The notes: generated from the sequence alone by a model not told the origin. A stretch of DNA of 7,883 nucleotides from Phycisphaerae bacterium (GCA_030630315.1 DAOVNI010000061.1:1-7883), one strand, 5' to 3'; shown: positions 1 through 6,170, counted from the stretch's first letter. Program-made: numbers and translations.

Positions 1-142
1 GAGAGGAAATATCGAATTCGCCGTGGGCGAACCTTTGGTATCGAATCTGAATGTCCAATGTCGAAGTGCAGATGCGCGTTAGAATAGGCAAGATTTTTGC
101 GGTTTTTCGACCAAAAGTGCGGGCGATGTTAGTTTTTAGTGC

Positions 143-168
143 GATCCCTCGACTGCGCTCGGGACAAG
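143..168 (+). repeat. Dispersed 26-nt repeat, copy 1
   Basis: This stretch begins GATCCCTCGAC and ends GGGACAAG. It matches the reverse strand of 5373-5398 at 21 of 26 positions, so the window holds two copies in opposite orientation more than 5 kb apart. Both copies lie outside genes. Function is unknown. Similar short intergenic words are common in environmental bacterial genomes, but that is from memory and was not searched. Confidence 0.6.
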
Positions 169-195
169 GTTTTGAGTTGGGATTGAGATTGCCAC

Positions 196-228
196 CCCAG
201 TGAGATAACGCTTCACTATCTCACTGGG
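196..228. repeat. Perfect 12-bp inverted repeat
   Basis: CCCAGTGAGATA (196-207) and TATCTCACTGGG (217-228) are perfect reverse complements around a 9-base spacer. The transcript would form a stable hairpin on either strand. There is no U-tract on either side, so it is not a typical intrinsic terminator. It is more likely a palindromic intergenic repeat. Confidence 0.75.
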
Positions 229-290
229 CAGTCGGCCTCGCAATGACGTATTCTTATGGATTTGGAGCATTCGCGGGAATGACAGTGTTA

Positions 291-312
291 CCCCCACCGC
301 GCGGGGTGGGGG
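291..312. repeat. GC-rich hairpin
   Basis: CCCCCACC (291-298) pairs with GGTGGGGG (305-312) over a 6-base loop. The stem is 8 bp and nearly all G-C. No T-tract follows on either strand. It lies in the gene-free region past pilT. Confidence 0.6.
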
Positions 313-320
313 CTAAATCG

Positions 321-442
321 CCCGGCAAGCCAGCGTTTATTATAATAGATGCCTCCGCTTCGTCCCCGTACCAATCAGGCCTGAGCCGAAGCTCAATTGG
401 TGCGGGACTCCGGTCGGGATGACAGCGGGTGAGCTTGCCGGG
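321..442. repeat. Nested inverted-repeat element
   Basis: Outer arms CCCGGCAAGC (321-330) and GCTTGCCGGG (433-442) are perfect 10-bp reverse complements. Inside them, CCCGTACCAAT (365-375) pairs with ATTGGTGCGGG (396-406) with one G-T pair. Inside that, TGAGC (382-386) pairs with GCTCA (391-395) around CGAA. Three nested stems in 122 bases suggest a structured repeat unit or a small non-autonomous element, but no flanking target duplication is evident. It ends 28 bases past the pilT stop codon. Confidence 0.55.
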
Positions 443-470
443 ATTGTGTAAGCTTTTTAGTTTGAGGAAA

Positions 471-1613
471 TTAGGTTCTGAGAATGGGGCCGATATCTTC
501 CATTTCCTTTTTTACTGCCACCCTCTTTACCCTTGCGGCTGCTTTTAGTTTGGCGGTGGCCTTGTCCTGCAAATCGCCCGGCTGGCGGGCTTTGTCTATC
601 ATTTCCTCCAGTGTAATCTTGCCGGCCTCATAGAGCCGCCAGAGGTGCTCATCGAGCAGCTGCATTCCCAATTTTCTACCTGTTTGAATGCTCGAGTCAA
701 TTCGGTAAGTCTTGTTTTCGCGGATAAGGTTTGAGATGGCGGGTGTTACGACCATAAACTCATAGGCGGCCATTCTTCCACTTCCGGTGGCTAAAGGACA
801 AAGTGCCTGACTGAGGACTGCTATTAAATTGGTACTTAACTGGATGCGAATTTGCTCCTGCTGGCCGACCGGAAAGACGTCAATAATTCTGGTAATCGTT
901 CCTGCTGCGCTTGTCGTATGGAGGGTGCTAAAGACGAGGTGTCCGGTTTCGGCGGCCCTGATAGCGGATTCGATTGTTTCGAGGTCCCGCAACTCGCCGA
1001 CTAAAATCACATCAGGGTCCATTCTCAAAACTCGTCTTAACGCCTCGGAAAAACTGGGCACATCGACGCCGACTTCCCGCTGGTTAATAATGGATTTTTT
1101 ATGCGTGTGATAATATTCTATCGGCTCTTCAACGGTTATAATATGGCGGTCAAAATTTTCGTTAATATAGTTTATCATAGAGGCCAGGGTAGTGGTTTTG
1201 CCGCATCCGGTTGGTCCAGTAACCAGAAACATTCCCCTCGGCCTGCGGCACAAAGCGGCGCAAATCTTGGGCAGCCCTATTTCTTCAAAGGTCATAATAT
1301 TCGTTGGTATCAGTCGCAGGCACAGCGTGATGTTACCCTTCTGTCGAAAGACAGCGACGCGAAATCTCGCTTCATCGCCGTAGGCAAAACCGTAGTCGGT
1401 TCCTCCTTCTTCCTGAAGCTCCTGCTGATTTCGCTCAGGGGTTATGCTTTTCATTAAAGCGACAGTATCATCCGACTCAAGAACCTTTGTTTCGAGAGAT
1501 CTGAGATGGCCGTCTATTCTCAATACCGGCGAGCGGCCAACAACAAGATGAATATCCGAGGCCCCTTGTGAGACACAGGCCTGTAGTAACCTGTCCATAT
1601 TAACTGTTGCCAT
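471..1613 (-). CDS. pilT: PilT-type pilus retraction ATPase
   Basis: A cytoplasmic hexameric ATPase that powers disassembly of type IV pili, giving twitching, adhesion and DNA-uptake force. The 380 residues fit the family. Visible motifs are Walker A GPTGCGKT (133-140, with Cys at the usual Ser position), an Asp-box VEEPIEY (161-167), Walker B DPDVILVGELRD (199-210) and a His-box ETGHLVFSTLHT (222-233). The PilT-specific AIRNLIRE element appears as AISNLIRE (292-299), and GMQLLDEHL is at 316-324. The N-terminal segment SDIHLVVGRSPVLRIDG (19-35) is the PAS-like domain. A Lys/Ala-rich tail (350-370) is unusually long. The first ATG is chosen because AAGGA lies 7 bases upstream. A later Met (residue 6) has no such site. 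It starts 28 bases after pilB, so the two are probably one operon. PilU is a less likely alternative. Confidence 0.93.
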   Translation of the reverse strand: MATVNMDRLLQACVSQGASDIHLVVGRSPVLRIDGHLRSLETKVLESDDTVALMKSITPERNQQELQEEGGTDYGFAYGDEARFRVAVFRQKGNITLCLRLIPTNIMTFEEIGLPKICAALCRRPRGMFLVTGPTGCGKTTTLASMINYINENFDRHIITVEEPIEYYHTHKKSIINQREVGVDVPSFSEALRRVLRMDPDVILVGELRDLETIESAIRAAETGHLVFSTLHTTSAAGTITRIIDVFPVGQQEQIRIQLSTNLIAVLSQALCPLATGSGRMAAYEFMVVTPAISNLIRENKTYRIDSSIQTGRKLGMQLLDEHLWRLYEAGKITLEEMIDKARQPGDLQDKATAKLKAAARVKRVAVKKEMEDIGPILRT

Positions 1614-1641
1614 TTGAGAATCCTTAACAACTATATTTCGT

Positions 1642-3378
1642 TTAATCTACTATCACGCCTTCTGTCTGCGTTATTCTGACCACTTCGTCCAGAGTCGTTA
1701 TTCCTCTGGACACTTTAATCTTGCCGTCTTCCCTCAGAGTTCTCATTCCGCATGCTTTTGCCGCCTTTCTCAATTCGTTAGTAGGCGCCTTTGTAAAAGC
1801 CAGCTCTCTTAGCTCATTGTTCAATTCTACCATCTCGAATATGGCGATTCGGCCTTTGAAACCTGTATACTGGCACTGGCTACAGCCGGCCCCCTTAGAG
1901 GGCGGACGTTCTTCGACATCTTCGGGGCTAATATCGAGCGTTCGTAAAAGATATGGGTCCGGATTTTCATCAATTACCTTGCAGTTCTTGCAAATGACTC
2001 TTACGAGTCTCTGTGCCATAATGGCCTGTATCGAGCTTGCTACGAGGAACGGCTTAACACCCATATCTATTAGACGAGTAATCGCACTGGGGGCATCATT
2101 AGTGTGCAGGGTGCTGAAAACCAGGTGTCCGGTGAGGGCCGCCTGAATTGCAATATCCGCGACGACGCCGTCTCGAATTTCTCCGATGAGTATGATATTA
2201 GGGGCCTGTCGCAGCATCGCCCGGAGAATTCTTTCAAATGTCAATTCGATCTCTTCTTTGACCTGAACCTGGTTCATTCCGTCGAAGTTATATTCCACAG
2301 GGTCCTCAGCGGTAATAATTTTCTTGTCCGGCGTGTTAAGTGCCTGCAAAGCGGCATAGAGGGTTGTAGTTTTACCGCTGCCGGTGGGGCCTGTAACCAA
2401 AAAGATTCCGTTGGGCCTTTTGATTATCCGCTGAAAATGTTCATAATCATCCTGTTCAAAACCCAGTGATTGGATACCGATGTTGACGGCATCGGGGCGT
2501 AAAATTCGCAGCACTATACTTTCGCCGTGATTTCCCGGCAGAGCCGAAACACGAAAATCGATGTCCTGGCCTCCAACTGTGCGCTTAATTCTGCCGTCTT
2601 GCGGCAACCTCTTTTCGGCAATGTCCATACCGGATAGAATTTTCAGGCGGGTAGTGAGCGGTGCCTGCATATTCTTTGGGATGTTGTCTTTTTCCAAACA
2701 GACGCCATCAACCCGGTATCTTATTCGTACCCTATCGGCCATTGGCTCGATATGGATATCGCTGGCCCGCATATAGCAGGCATTATCTATTATGAGATTT
2801 GCCAGTCTGACAATGGGCCCGTCGTCAGCGCCGCCTGCAGCTTCGGCCCGAAGGGCTTCTGCCTGCAGCTCGTGACCGGCCTCGGTAAGTTCGGCGGCGG
2901 TTGCATCAATACTGTGTTTTAGCCTGTCATCTTCTTCCCTTTTTGCTTTATCAAACGAATCTTTGATGTAGGAGCGAATTTTCGAAGGGCTCGCAAGGCA
3001 GCAGTCCAGCTCGGTATTCAAGCGAAACCGAATCGCATCCATCGTATCGAGGTCCAACGGGTCGCTGATAATCAGTTTTAATCTGCCGTTATTCATACCG
3101 AGCGGCAGGATATTATGCCTTTTTATAAGGTCTTCGGGGACAAGCTTTACTGCGTCAGACGGAATGGGGGTTTGAGCCAAGTTGACGTATTCTAACCCAA
3201 ATTGCTTTGCGATTGCCTTAGTTAGGGTTTCTTCGTCCAGTAGGCCGAGGTCGAGCAATATCTGGCCGAGCCGTTTATTATTGGTTTTTGAGGCCTTAAT
3301 CGCGTTGATGAGCGCCTGTTTTTCTACGAGCCCGGCTTTGTAGAGTATTTCGCCTAAATGTCTGCGTTTTTTAGCCAT
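1642..3378 (-). CDS. pilB: PilB/GspE-type pilus assembly ATPase with MshEN domain
   Basis: The motor ATPase for type IV pilus extension (GspE/PilB/MshE superfamily). It acts at the inner-membrane platform. The 578 residues match the usual length. An N-terminal MshEN domain (about 5-130) holds two 24-residue motifs. The second, starting RLGQILLDLG (36-45) and ending at Q59, is canonical, while the first (7-30) has His and Ser where Arg and Gln are expected. The ATPase core has SDIHIEP (206-212), Walker A GPTGSGKT (330-337), Asp-box AEDPVEY (357-363), Walker B APNIILIGEIRD (392-403) and His-box TGHLVFSTLHTND (416-428). Four cysteines, C463, C466, C499 and C502, form the family's zinc knuckle. 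The adjacent pilT makes a pilus role more likely than type II secretion. The Shine-Dalgarno is weak (GGGG about 12 bases upstream), but a strong promoter precedes it. The pilC platform gene and pilin genes are not in the window. Confidence 0.93.
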   Translation of the reverse strand: MAKKRRHLGEILYKAGLVEKQALINAIKASKTNNKRLGQILLDLGLLDEETLTKAIAKQFGLEYVNLAQTPIPSDAVKLVPEDLIKRHNILPLGMNNGRLKLIISDPLDLDTMDAIRFRLNTELDCCLASPSKIRSYIKDSFDKAKREEDDRLKHSIDATAAELTEAGHELQAEALRAEAAGGADDGPIVRLANLIIDNACYMRASDIHIEPMADRVRIRYRVDGVCLEKDNIPKNMQAPLTTRLKILSGMDIAEKRLPQDGRIKRTVGGQDIDFRVSALPGNHGESIVLRILRPDAVNIGIQSLGFEQDDYEHFQRIIKRPNGIFLVTGPTGSGKTTTLYAALQALNTPDKKIITAEDPVEYNFDGMNQVQVKEEIELTFERILRAMLRQAPNIILIGEIRDGVVADIAIQAALTGHLVFSTLHTNDAPSAITRLIDMGVKPFLVASSIQAIMAQRLVRVICKNCKVIDENPDPYLLRTLDISPEDVEERPPSKGAGCSQCQYTGFKGRIAIFEMVELNNELRELAFTKAPTNELRKAAKACGMRTLREDGKIKVSRGITTLDEVVRITQTEGVIVD

Positions 3379-3402
3379 ATTTTGCTAACCCCAGTAAACC
3401 TG

Positions 3403-3431
3403 ATTATAACATTATTAAGGTGGTTAGTCAA
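3403..3431 (-). promoter_or_regulatory. Strong sigma70-type promoter for pilB-pilT
   Basis: Reading the minus strand: -35 TTGACT (3426-3431), a 17-base spacer, then -10 TATAAT (3403-3408) preceded by TGT, which makes an extended -10. Five of six and six of six consensus bases at ideal spacing predict a start near 3396 and an 18-base leader before the pilB ATG. The element lies in the 55-base gap just after the cinA stop codon, so it can uncouple pilus-motor expression from cinA. It is seen directly in the sequence. Activity is inferred. Confidence 0.75.
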
Positions 3432-3433
3432 CC

Positions 3434-4666
3434 CTACAATTTTAATCGGAGCATATTCAGGGCTGTTTGTGCCGCTCGAAGGCGGATAAAGTCTCTACCG
3501 TGCGAAAAAATAAAGCGTTTAGTTTCACAGCCGTTATCGGAATCTACGCTAATATATACCAGGCCGACGGGTTTTTGTTTGCTGCCGCCGGTGGGGCCGG
3601 CTATGCCGGTTATACCGATTGCGAAAGCGGTTCCAGCCCTTTTTCTGGCACACTGAGCCATAGCCCGGGCTATCCTGTCGCTGACAGCTCCGTGCTTTTC
3701 AATCAAATCGGCTGGAACGCCAAGTTCGCTGGTCTTAGCGCTGTTGCTGTAAGTAACCCAGCCGTGCGTGAAATACCTGCTTGCTCCGGGGATGTCAGTT
3801 AACAGCCTGGCTAAGCAGCCGCCCGTGCAGGATTCGGCTACGGCGATTGTCTTTTTCTGCTGAGCTAACTTTTCACCCACCACTTCGGCCAAAGTCTGGT
3901 CGCCTGTTCCGTATATTAGCTCTCCAAGTTTATCTGTCAATAATTTTTCGTCTTTTTCGGCCATTTGCTGTGCCTGGATTTTATCTTTTGCCGTTGCGAT
4001 AATATGGAGAGTAATCACACCGTGTTTAGCTGTGCAGTTGATTAGGGGATTTCTGCCCCGCCGGCAAAGATTCCCGAGTAATTCGGCGATATTTGATTCG
4101 CCCGCCCCGAAGCACTTTAATTTTCGTACTACCACAGCCTGCTCAGTCACGAATCCTTTTAGCTCCGGAAGGACCGACTCTTCAAACATCTGCTTCATTT
4201 CCGATGGCACGCCGGGCAAAGCGATAAGCAACTTGTCTTTTACTTCGGCCATAATTCCGGGAGCTGTACCAATATTGTTCGCAAGTGCTTTAGCACCGGC
4301 TGGTATGTATGCCTGAATTGTGCACTTTTGTGGCATTTGCAAATTTCGATTAGCGAAAAAATTCTGTATCTTTTGCAGAAGCTCGTTTTTCAACTGCAAT
4401 TCGGTACCGAGCAGTTTTGCGAATGCCTGACGGGTCAAATCATCATCAGTCGGACCCAGCCCGCCGGTTGCCAGAACCAGGTCAGCGTCACTACTCGCCA
4501 GATTAAATGACCGTATAATTGCATCCGTATCGTCGCCAACGGTGTAAGAGCTGACAACGGGTATACCGATTGAAAGCAGTCTCCCACTTAGCCAGGAAGC
4601 GTTAGTGTCTACCGTTTGACCGTTGAGCAGCTCATTGCCGATGCTGACGATACTTGCCTTTTTCAT
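3434..4666 (-). CDS. cinA: CinA: nicotinamide-nucleotide amidohydrolase / ADP-ribose pyrophosphatase
   Basis: A two-domain CinA protein of 410 residues, the usual length. The N-terminal MoaB/MogA-like domain (about 1-170) carries IGNELLNGQ (9-17), ATGGLGPTDDDLT (66-78) and PGVPSEM (151-157). In the family this domain acts on ADP-ribose or NAD-type pyrophosphates. The C-terminal PncC-type domain (about 255-410) carries the catalytic AESCTGG (277-283), GITGIAGPTGG (351-361) and KPVGLVYI (365-372), and deamidates nicotinamide mononucleotide in pyridine-nucleotide recycling. Both active sites look intact. Historically the gene is competence-damage inducible, which makes its place upstream of the pilus motors notable. 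No clear Shine-Dalgarno precedes the ATG. The codons before it lie next to an inverted repeat. Confidence 0.94.
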   Translation of the reverse strand: MKKASIVSIGNELLNGQTVDTNASWLSGRLLSIGIPVVSSYTVGDDTDAIIRSFNLASSDADLVLATGGLGPTDDDLTRQAFAKLLGTELQLKNELLQKIQNFFANRNLQMPQKCTIQAYIPAGAKALANNIGTAPGIMAEVKDKLLIALPGVPSEMKQMFEESVLPELKGFVTEQAVVVRKLKCFGAGESNIAELLGNLCRRGRNPLINCTAKHGVITLHIIATAKDKIQAQQMAEKDEKLLTDKLGELIYGTGDQTLAEVVGEKLAQQKKTIAVAESCTGGCLARLLTDIPGASRYFTHGWVTYSNSAKTSELGVPADLIEKHGAVSDRIARAMAQCARKRAGTAFAIGITGIAGPTGGSKQKPVGLVYISVDSDNGCETKRFIFSHGRDFIRLRAAQTALNMLRLKL

Positions 4667-4673
4667 AAGGTCT

Positions 4674-4754
4674 GATTTACCGCCGAGTTCGCAGAGCCCG
4701 CCGAGAAAGTATTTTTTTTAATTTCTTTCGTCTCGGCACTCTCTGCGGTTAATC
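4674..4754. repeat. Imperfect inverted repeat in front of cinA
   Basis: The outer arms GATTTACCGC (4674-4683) and GCGGTTAATC (4745-4754) pair at 9 of 10 positions. The inner arms GCCGAGAAAG (4700-4709) and CTTTCGTCTCGGC (4725-4737) pair with a small bulge. The centre is T-rich. The repeat stops only 7 bases before the cinA start codon, so in a cinA transcript it would fold the 5' leader. The word pattern GCAGAG/CTCTGCGG resembles widespread intergenic repeats, from memory only. Confidence 0.6.
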
Positions 4755-4771
4755 TTTTTTTAAGTACTCCG

Positions 4772-4800
4772 ATTTTAATCCTAGATTCAGCCGGAAACAA
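4772..4800 (-). promoter_or_regulatory. Possible cinA promoter
   Basis: On the minus strand TTGTTT (4795-4800) is followed after 17 bases by TAAAAT (4772-4777). The -10 matches consensus at five positions but the -35 at only three. The start would be near 4765, giving a leader of about 99 bases that contains the whole inverted repeat 4674-4754. It is a weak call made because nothing better is visible. Confidence 0.3.
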
Positions 4801-4848
4801 GAAAAAAACGCTTTCTTGCAGGTCTCGGAGCGAGCTGCTCAGCAAGGT

Positions 4849-5217
4849 TTAGGCGGCTGGCAGGGGGCCGGCTGCAACAAGCTTCTTGTTGATAGCGTCG
4901 ACAATGAGATTGAGCCCCTCGAGGGTCCGAGCGCCCAGCAAGATCAGGTCACCGGGCTCGGCAAAAACCACCTCATCTATGGTGAAGTTTTTTCTTATAT
5001 GCACTATTGCGAAACCGACGCTGCGAGTCACCACTTCACCATTAGCCATAACAAAGCGGATGTCCTTCTTTTCTCTGGTGACTGCGATCTTCTCTAACTT
5101 TGCCGCAGGAACCCAGGTGTATTCGCTACCCGTATCCACGAGGAGCTTCGGTATTCGGACTGATTTTGACCTATCGATGTGATTGCCAATTCTACAACTT
5201 GTGTGAAACGTACCCAT
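4849..5217 (-). CDS. Retropepsin-like (clan AA) single-domain aspartic protease
   Basis: A small cytoplasmic protein of 122 residues with the hallmark of clan AA aspartic proteases. LLVDTGSEYTWVP places the catalytic D-T-G at 28-30, and LLGARTLEGL (about 93-102) is the hydrophobic-Gly strand near the C-terminus. One DTG per chain implies that it works as a homodimer. There is no signal peptide or membrane segment. The substrate is unknown. The open frame extends to a GTG at 5230-5232, but the ATG at 5217 is chosen because the chain then begins MGTFHTSC, the usual family beginning, and a promoter places the transcript start at about this base. No Shine-Dalgarno is seen for either start. It lies upstream of cinA but more than 180 bases away, so a shared transcript is doubtful. 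Confidence 0.82.
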   Translation of the reverse strand: MGTFHTSCRIGNHIDRSKSVRIPKLLVDTGSEYTWVPAAKLEKIAVTREKKDIRFVMANGEVVTRSVGFAIVHIRKNFTIDEVVFAEPGDLILLGARTLEGLNLIVDAINKKLVAAGPLPAA

Positions 5218-5223
5218 ACTTAT

Positions 5224-5251
5224 ATCATACACTCGTTCGCTAAAATTTCAA
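5224..5251 (-). promoter_or_regulatory. Promoter for the 4849-5217 protease gene, possibly leaderless
   Basis: On the minus strand TTGAAA (5246-5251), a 16-base spacer, then TATGAT (5224-5229). Each hexamer matches consensus at five of six positions. Counting 7 bases from the end of the -10 gives a start at 5217, the A of the proposed ATG. That would make a leaderless mRNA and explain the absence of a ribosome binding site. Confidence 0.5.
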
Positions 5252-5283
5252 GCACTTTTTTTCTGAGCAAGAAGACCAGCGAG

Positions 5284-5321
5284 CCTCGTTAGAGACCCGA
5301 CGGAAAAAGTCTCTAACGGGG
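5284..5321. repeat. Inverted repeat with 13-bp stem
   Basis: CGTTAGAGAC (5287-5296) and GTCTCTAACG (5309-5318) are perfect reverse complements. Three more pairs (5284-5286 with 5319-5321, one of them G-T) extend the stem to 13 bp around a 12-base loop. No T-tract follows directly on either strand. The start of a short ORF (5313-5348) runs into this stem. Confidence 0.7.
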
Positions 5322-5348
5322 CCAGCCAATAAGTCGAAATATTCTCAT
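5313..5348 (-). pseudogene. 11-codon gene-start remnant with an ideal ribosome binding site
   Basis: On the minus strand AGGAGG (5354-5359) sits 5 bases before an ATG (5346-5348), the best Shine-Dalgarno arrangement in the window. It drives only MRIFRLIGWPR before TAG, and the last codons are already inside the inverted repeat 5284-5321. Basic residues followed by hydrophobic ones look like the beginning of a membrane or exported protein. I read it as the preserved front end of a gene whose body was replaced by the repeat. A genuine leader peptide with a downstream hairpin is the alternative. No promoter is obvious. Confidence 0.4.
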
Positions 5349-5372
5349 AGCTACCTCCTTAGACCACTAAAA

Positions 5373-5398
5373 CTTGTCCTGAGCAACGTCGAAGGATC
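5373..5398 (-). repeat. Dispersed 26-nt repeat, copy 2
   Basis: Read on the minus strand this begins GATCCTTCGAC and ends CAGGACAAG, matching 143-168 at 21 of 26 positions. It lies 14 bases upstream of the AGGAGG ribosome binding site of the 11-codon remnant and past the lipoprotein gene. Confidence 0.6.
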
Positions 5399-5419
5399 CA
5401 AAATCTCAGCTAACGAGAA

Positions 5420-5453
5420 GCTCAGCCGCGCGATTCATCGCGTCGGCTGGAGC
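5420..5453 (-). repeat. Stable bulged hairpin after the lipoprotein gene
   Basis: Plus-strand blocks GCTC-AGCCG-CGCGAT (5420-5434) pair with ATCGCG, CGGCT and GAGC (5437-5453). This gives 15 bp interrupted only by single-base bulges at 5443 and 5449, both on the same arm. It begins about 20 bases past the lipoprotein stop codon. It could limit read-through, but no U-tract follows. Bulges confined to one arm are also a feature of integron attC hairpins. The flanking plus-strand AGCTAAC (5408-5414) only partly fits an attC box. Confidence 0.5.
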
Positions 5454-5473
5454 GAATACTTATGGCACCTTTG

Positions 5474-6079
5474 TTATGGTATTGGCTCTTTCCCCATCCC
5501 TCTCGTATCGACCTCTTTGACTTGCCCCTCTACCGTCACGGAGAGTAAATTGTTATCTATCCATGCGATAGACTCGATTTTCGTGCCTTGTGGATATCGA
5601 AGCACAACTTTCTCCTGACCCGTGCCGTCTAACTCCAGGACTCTGATATCTTGCACAAAATTAGATGCGCTACATGTCGAATAATGCCACGCCAGCTTTC
5701 GCCCTTGTTGGGAAACTGCAGGAGACCGCTGGATGAAATAATCACGAACAGACATTCTCAATCTTGCTTCTCCGTCTGCGTCCGCAGACCACAGCTGGGA
5801 CCGCCAACCATCGTATCCTACATCTAAAAAGTAGTAGAAGCGCTTGCCATTTGGAAACCACTGCGGACATCTACCGGGAATCAACTTAGTCAAACTTTCG
5901 GTTTCTTTCTTGCGTAAGTAAATCCATCCTTTCGATTCAGCGAGAACATCGCCGCTAGCAGGATTTGTCACCTGGTTCCGAAGCTCGGTTGGTTGACCGA
6001 TTCTTTGTCTTTGTAATCCTACACACCCACTCAATAAGACTAAAAATGTACCAACGATCTTGATAGGCTCCTGTAACAT
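5474..6079 (-). CDS. Small lipoprotein with TolB/PD40-like repeats
   Basis: Probably an exported lipoprotein of 201 residues. The N-terminus has a short hydrophobic stretch ending in the lipobox LLSGC, with the lipidated Cys at 19. Three segments resemble the blade signature of WD40-like/TolB propellers: CPQWFPNGKRFYYF (71-84), SPAVSQQGRKLAWHYS (119-134) and IESIAWIDNNLLSV (168-181). A full propeller needs six or seven blades, so this is at most half of one: a truncated relative, or a protein that assembles from several chains. Function is unknown, and no enzyme residues are visible. The ATG is preceded by AGGA 10 bases upstream, within the end of the 6090-6168 repeat. It follows the 6171-6557 protease gene after 91 bases. 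Confidence 0.65.
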   Translation of the reverse strand: MLQEPIKIVGTFLVLLSGCVGLQRQRIGQPTELRNQVTNPASGDVLAESKGWIYLRKKETESLTKLIPGRCPQWFPNGKRFYYFLDVGYDGWRSQLWSADADGEARLRMSVRDYFIQRSPAVSQQGRKLAWHYSTCSASNFVQDIRVLELDGTGQEKVVLRYPQGTKIESIAWIDNNLLSVTVEGQVKEVDTRGMGKEPIP

Positions 6080-6089
6080 GTCCGACGAT

Positions 6090-6168
6090 TCCTAACTATT
6101 GCTCATCTGGTTTCCGCATAAACCTTTTCATCTGGCAGATTTGCCGTATAATATCCCTGCTGTTAGAT
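6090..6168 (-). repeat. Accessory-region repeat, copy A
   Basis: Its core (6108-6151) aligns with 6669-6713 over about 45 bases, with one gap and four mismatches. It contains GGCAGATTTGCCGTATAA, with a small GGCA/TGCC hairpin, and also GGTTT/AAACC (6109-6113 with 6120-6124). On the minus strand it opens with ATCTAAC, starting 2 bases after the protease stop codon, and closes with GTTAGGA 10 bases before the lipoprotein ATG. CTAAC and GTTAG can pair. The outer heptamers resemble integron attC boxes (RYYYAAC and GTTRRRY, the latter off by its last base), but the inner arms do not pair well. Confidence 0.65.
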
Positions 6169-6170
6169 TT

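Larger units (their letters stand above)
1..470. other. Gene-free region downstream of pilT, filled with repeats
   Basis: I see no convincing coding sequence on either strand. Positions 11-66 hold several irregularly spaced TCGAA/TCGAAT words, a low-complexity pattern. The rest is a run of inverted and dispersed repeats, listed separately. No T-tract follows any hairpin in the direction leaving pilT, so I cannot name a classical intrinsic terminator for the pilB-pilT transcript here, although the hairpins could still act on its 3' end. Confidence 0.6.

Noticed and set aside
1..87. Possible C-terminal end of a plus-strand gene entering from the left
   Set aside because: The frame stays open only to a TAG at 85-87, and the sequence is built from TCGAA-type words, which points to low-complexity repeat and not protein.
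291..312. Intrinsic terminator for pilT
   Set aside because: The stem is strong, but no T-tract follows on the minus strand and it is about 160 bases past the stop codon.
1101..1457. 118-residue plus-strand ORF
   Set aside because: It lies fully inside pilT on the opposite strand. The protein pattern is that of a shadow frame, while pilT has every family motif.
4663..4845. 60-residue minus-strand ORF overlapping the cinA start by ATGA
   Set aside because: It needs a TTG start without a ribosome binding site, and more than a third of it is the inverted repeat 4674-4754. The peptide is low-complexity and resembles no family.
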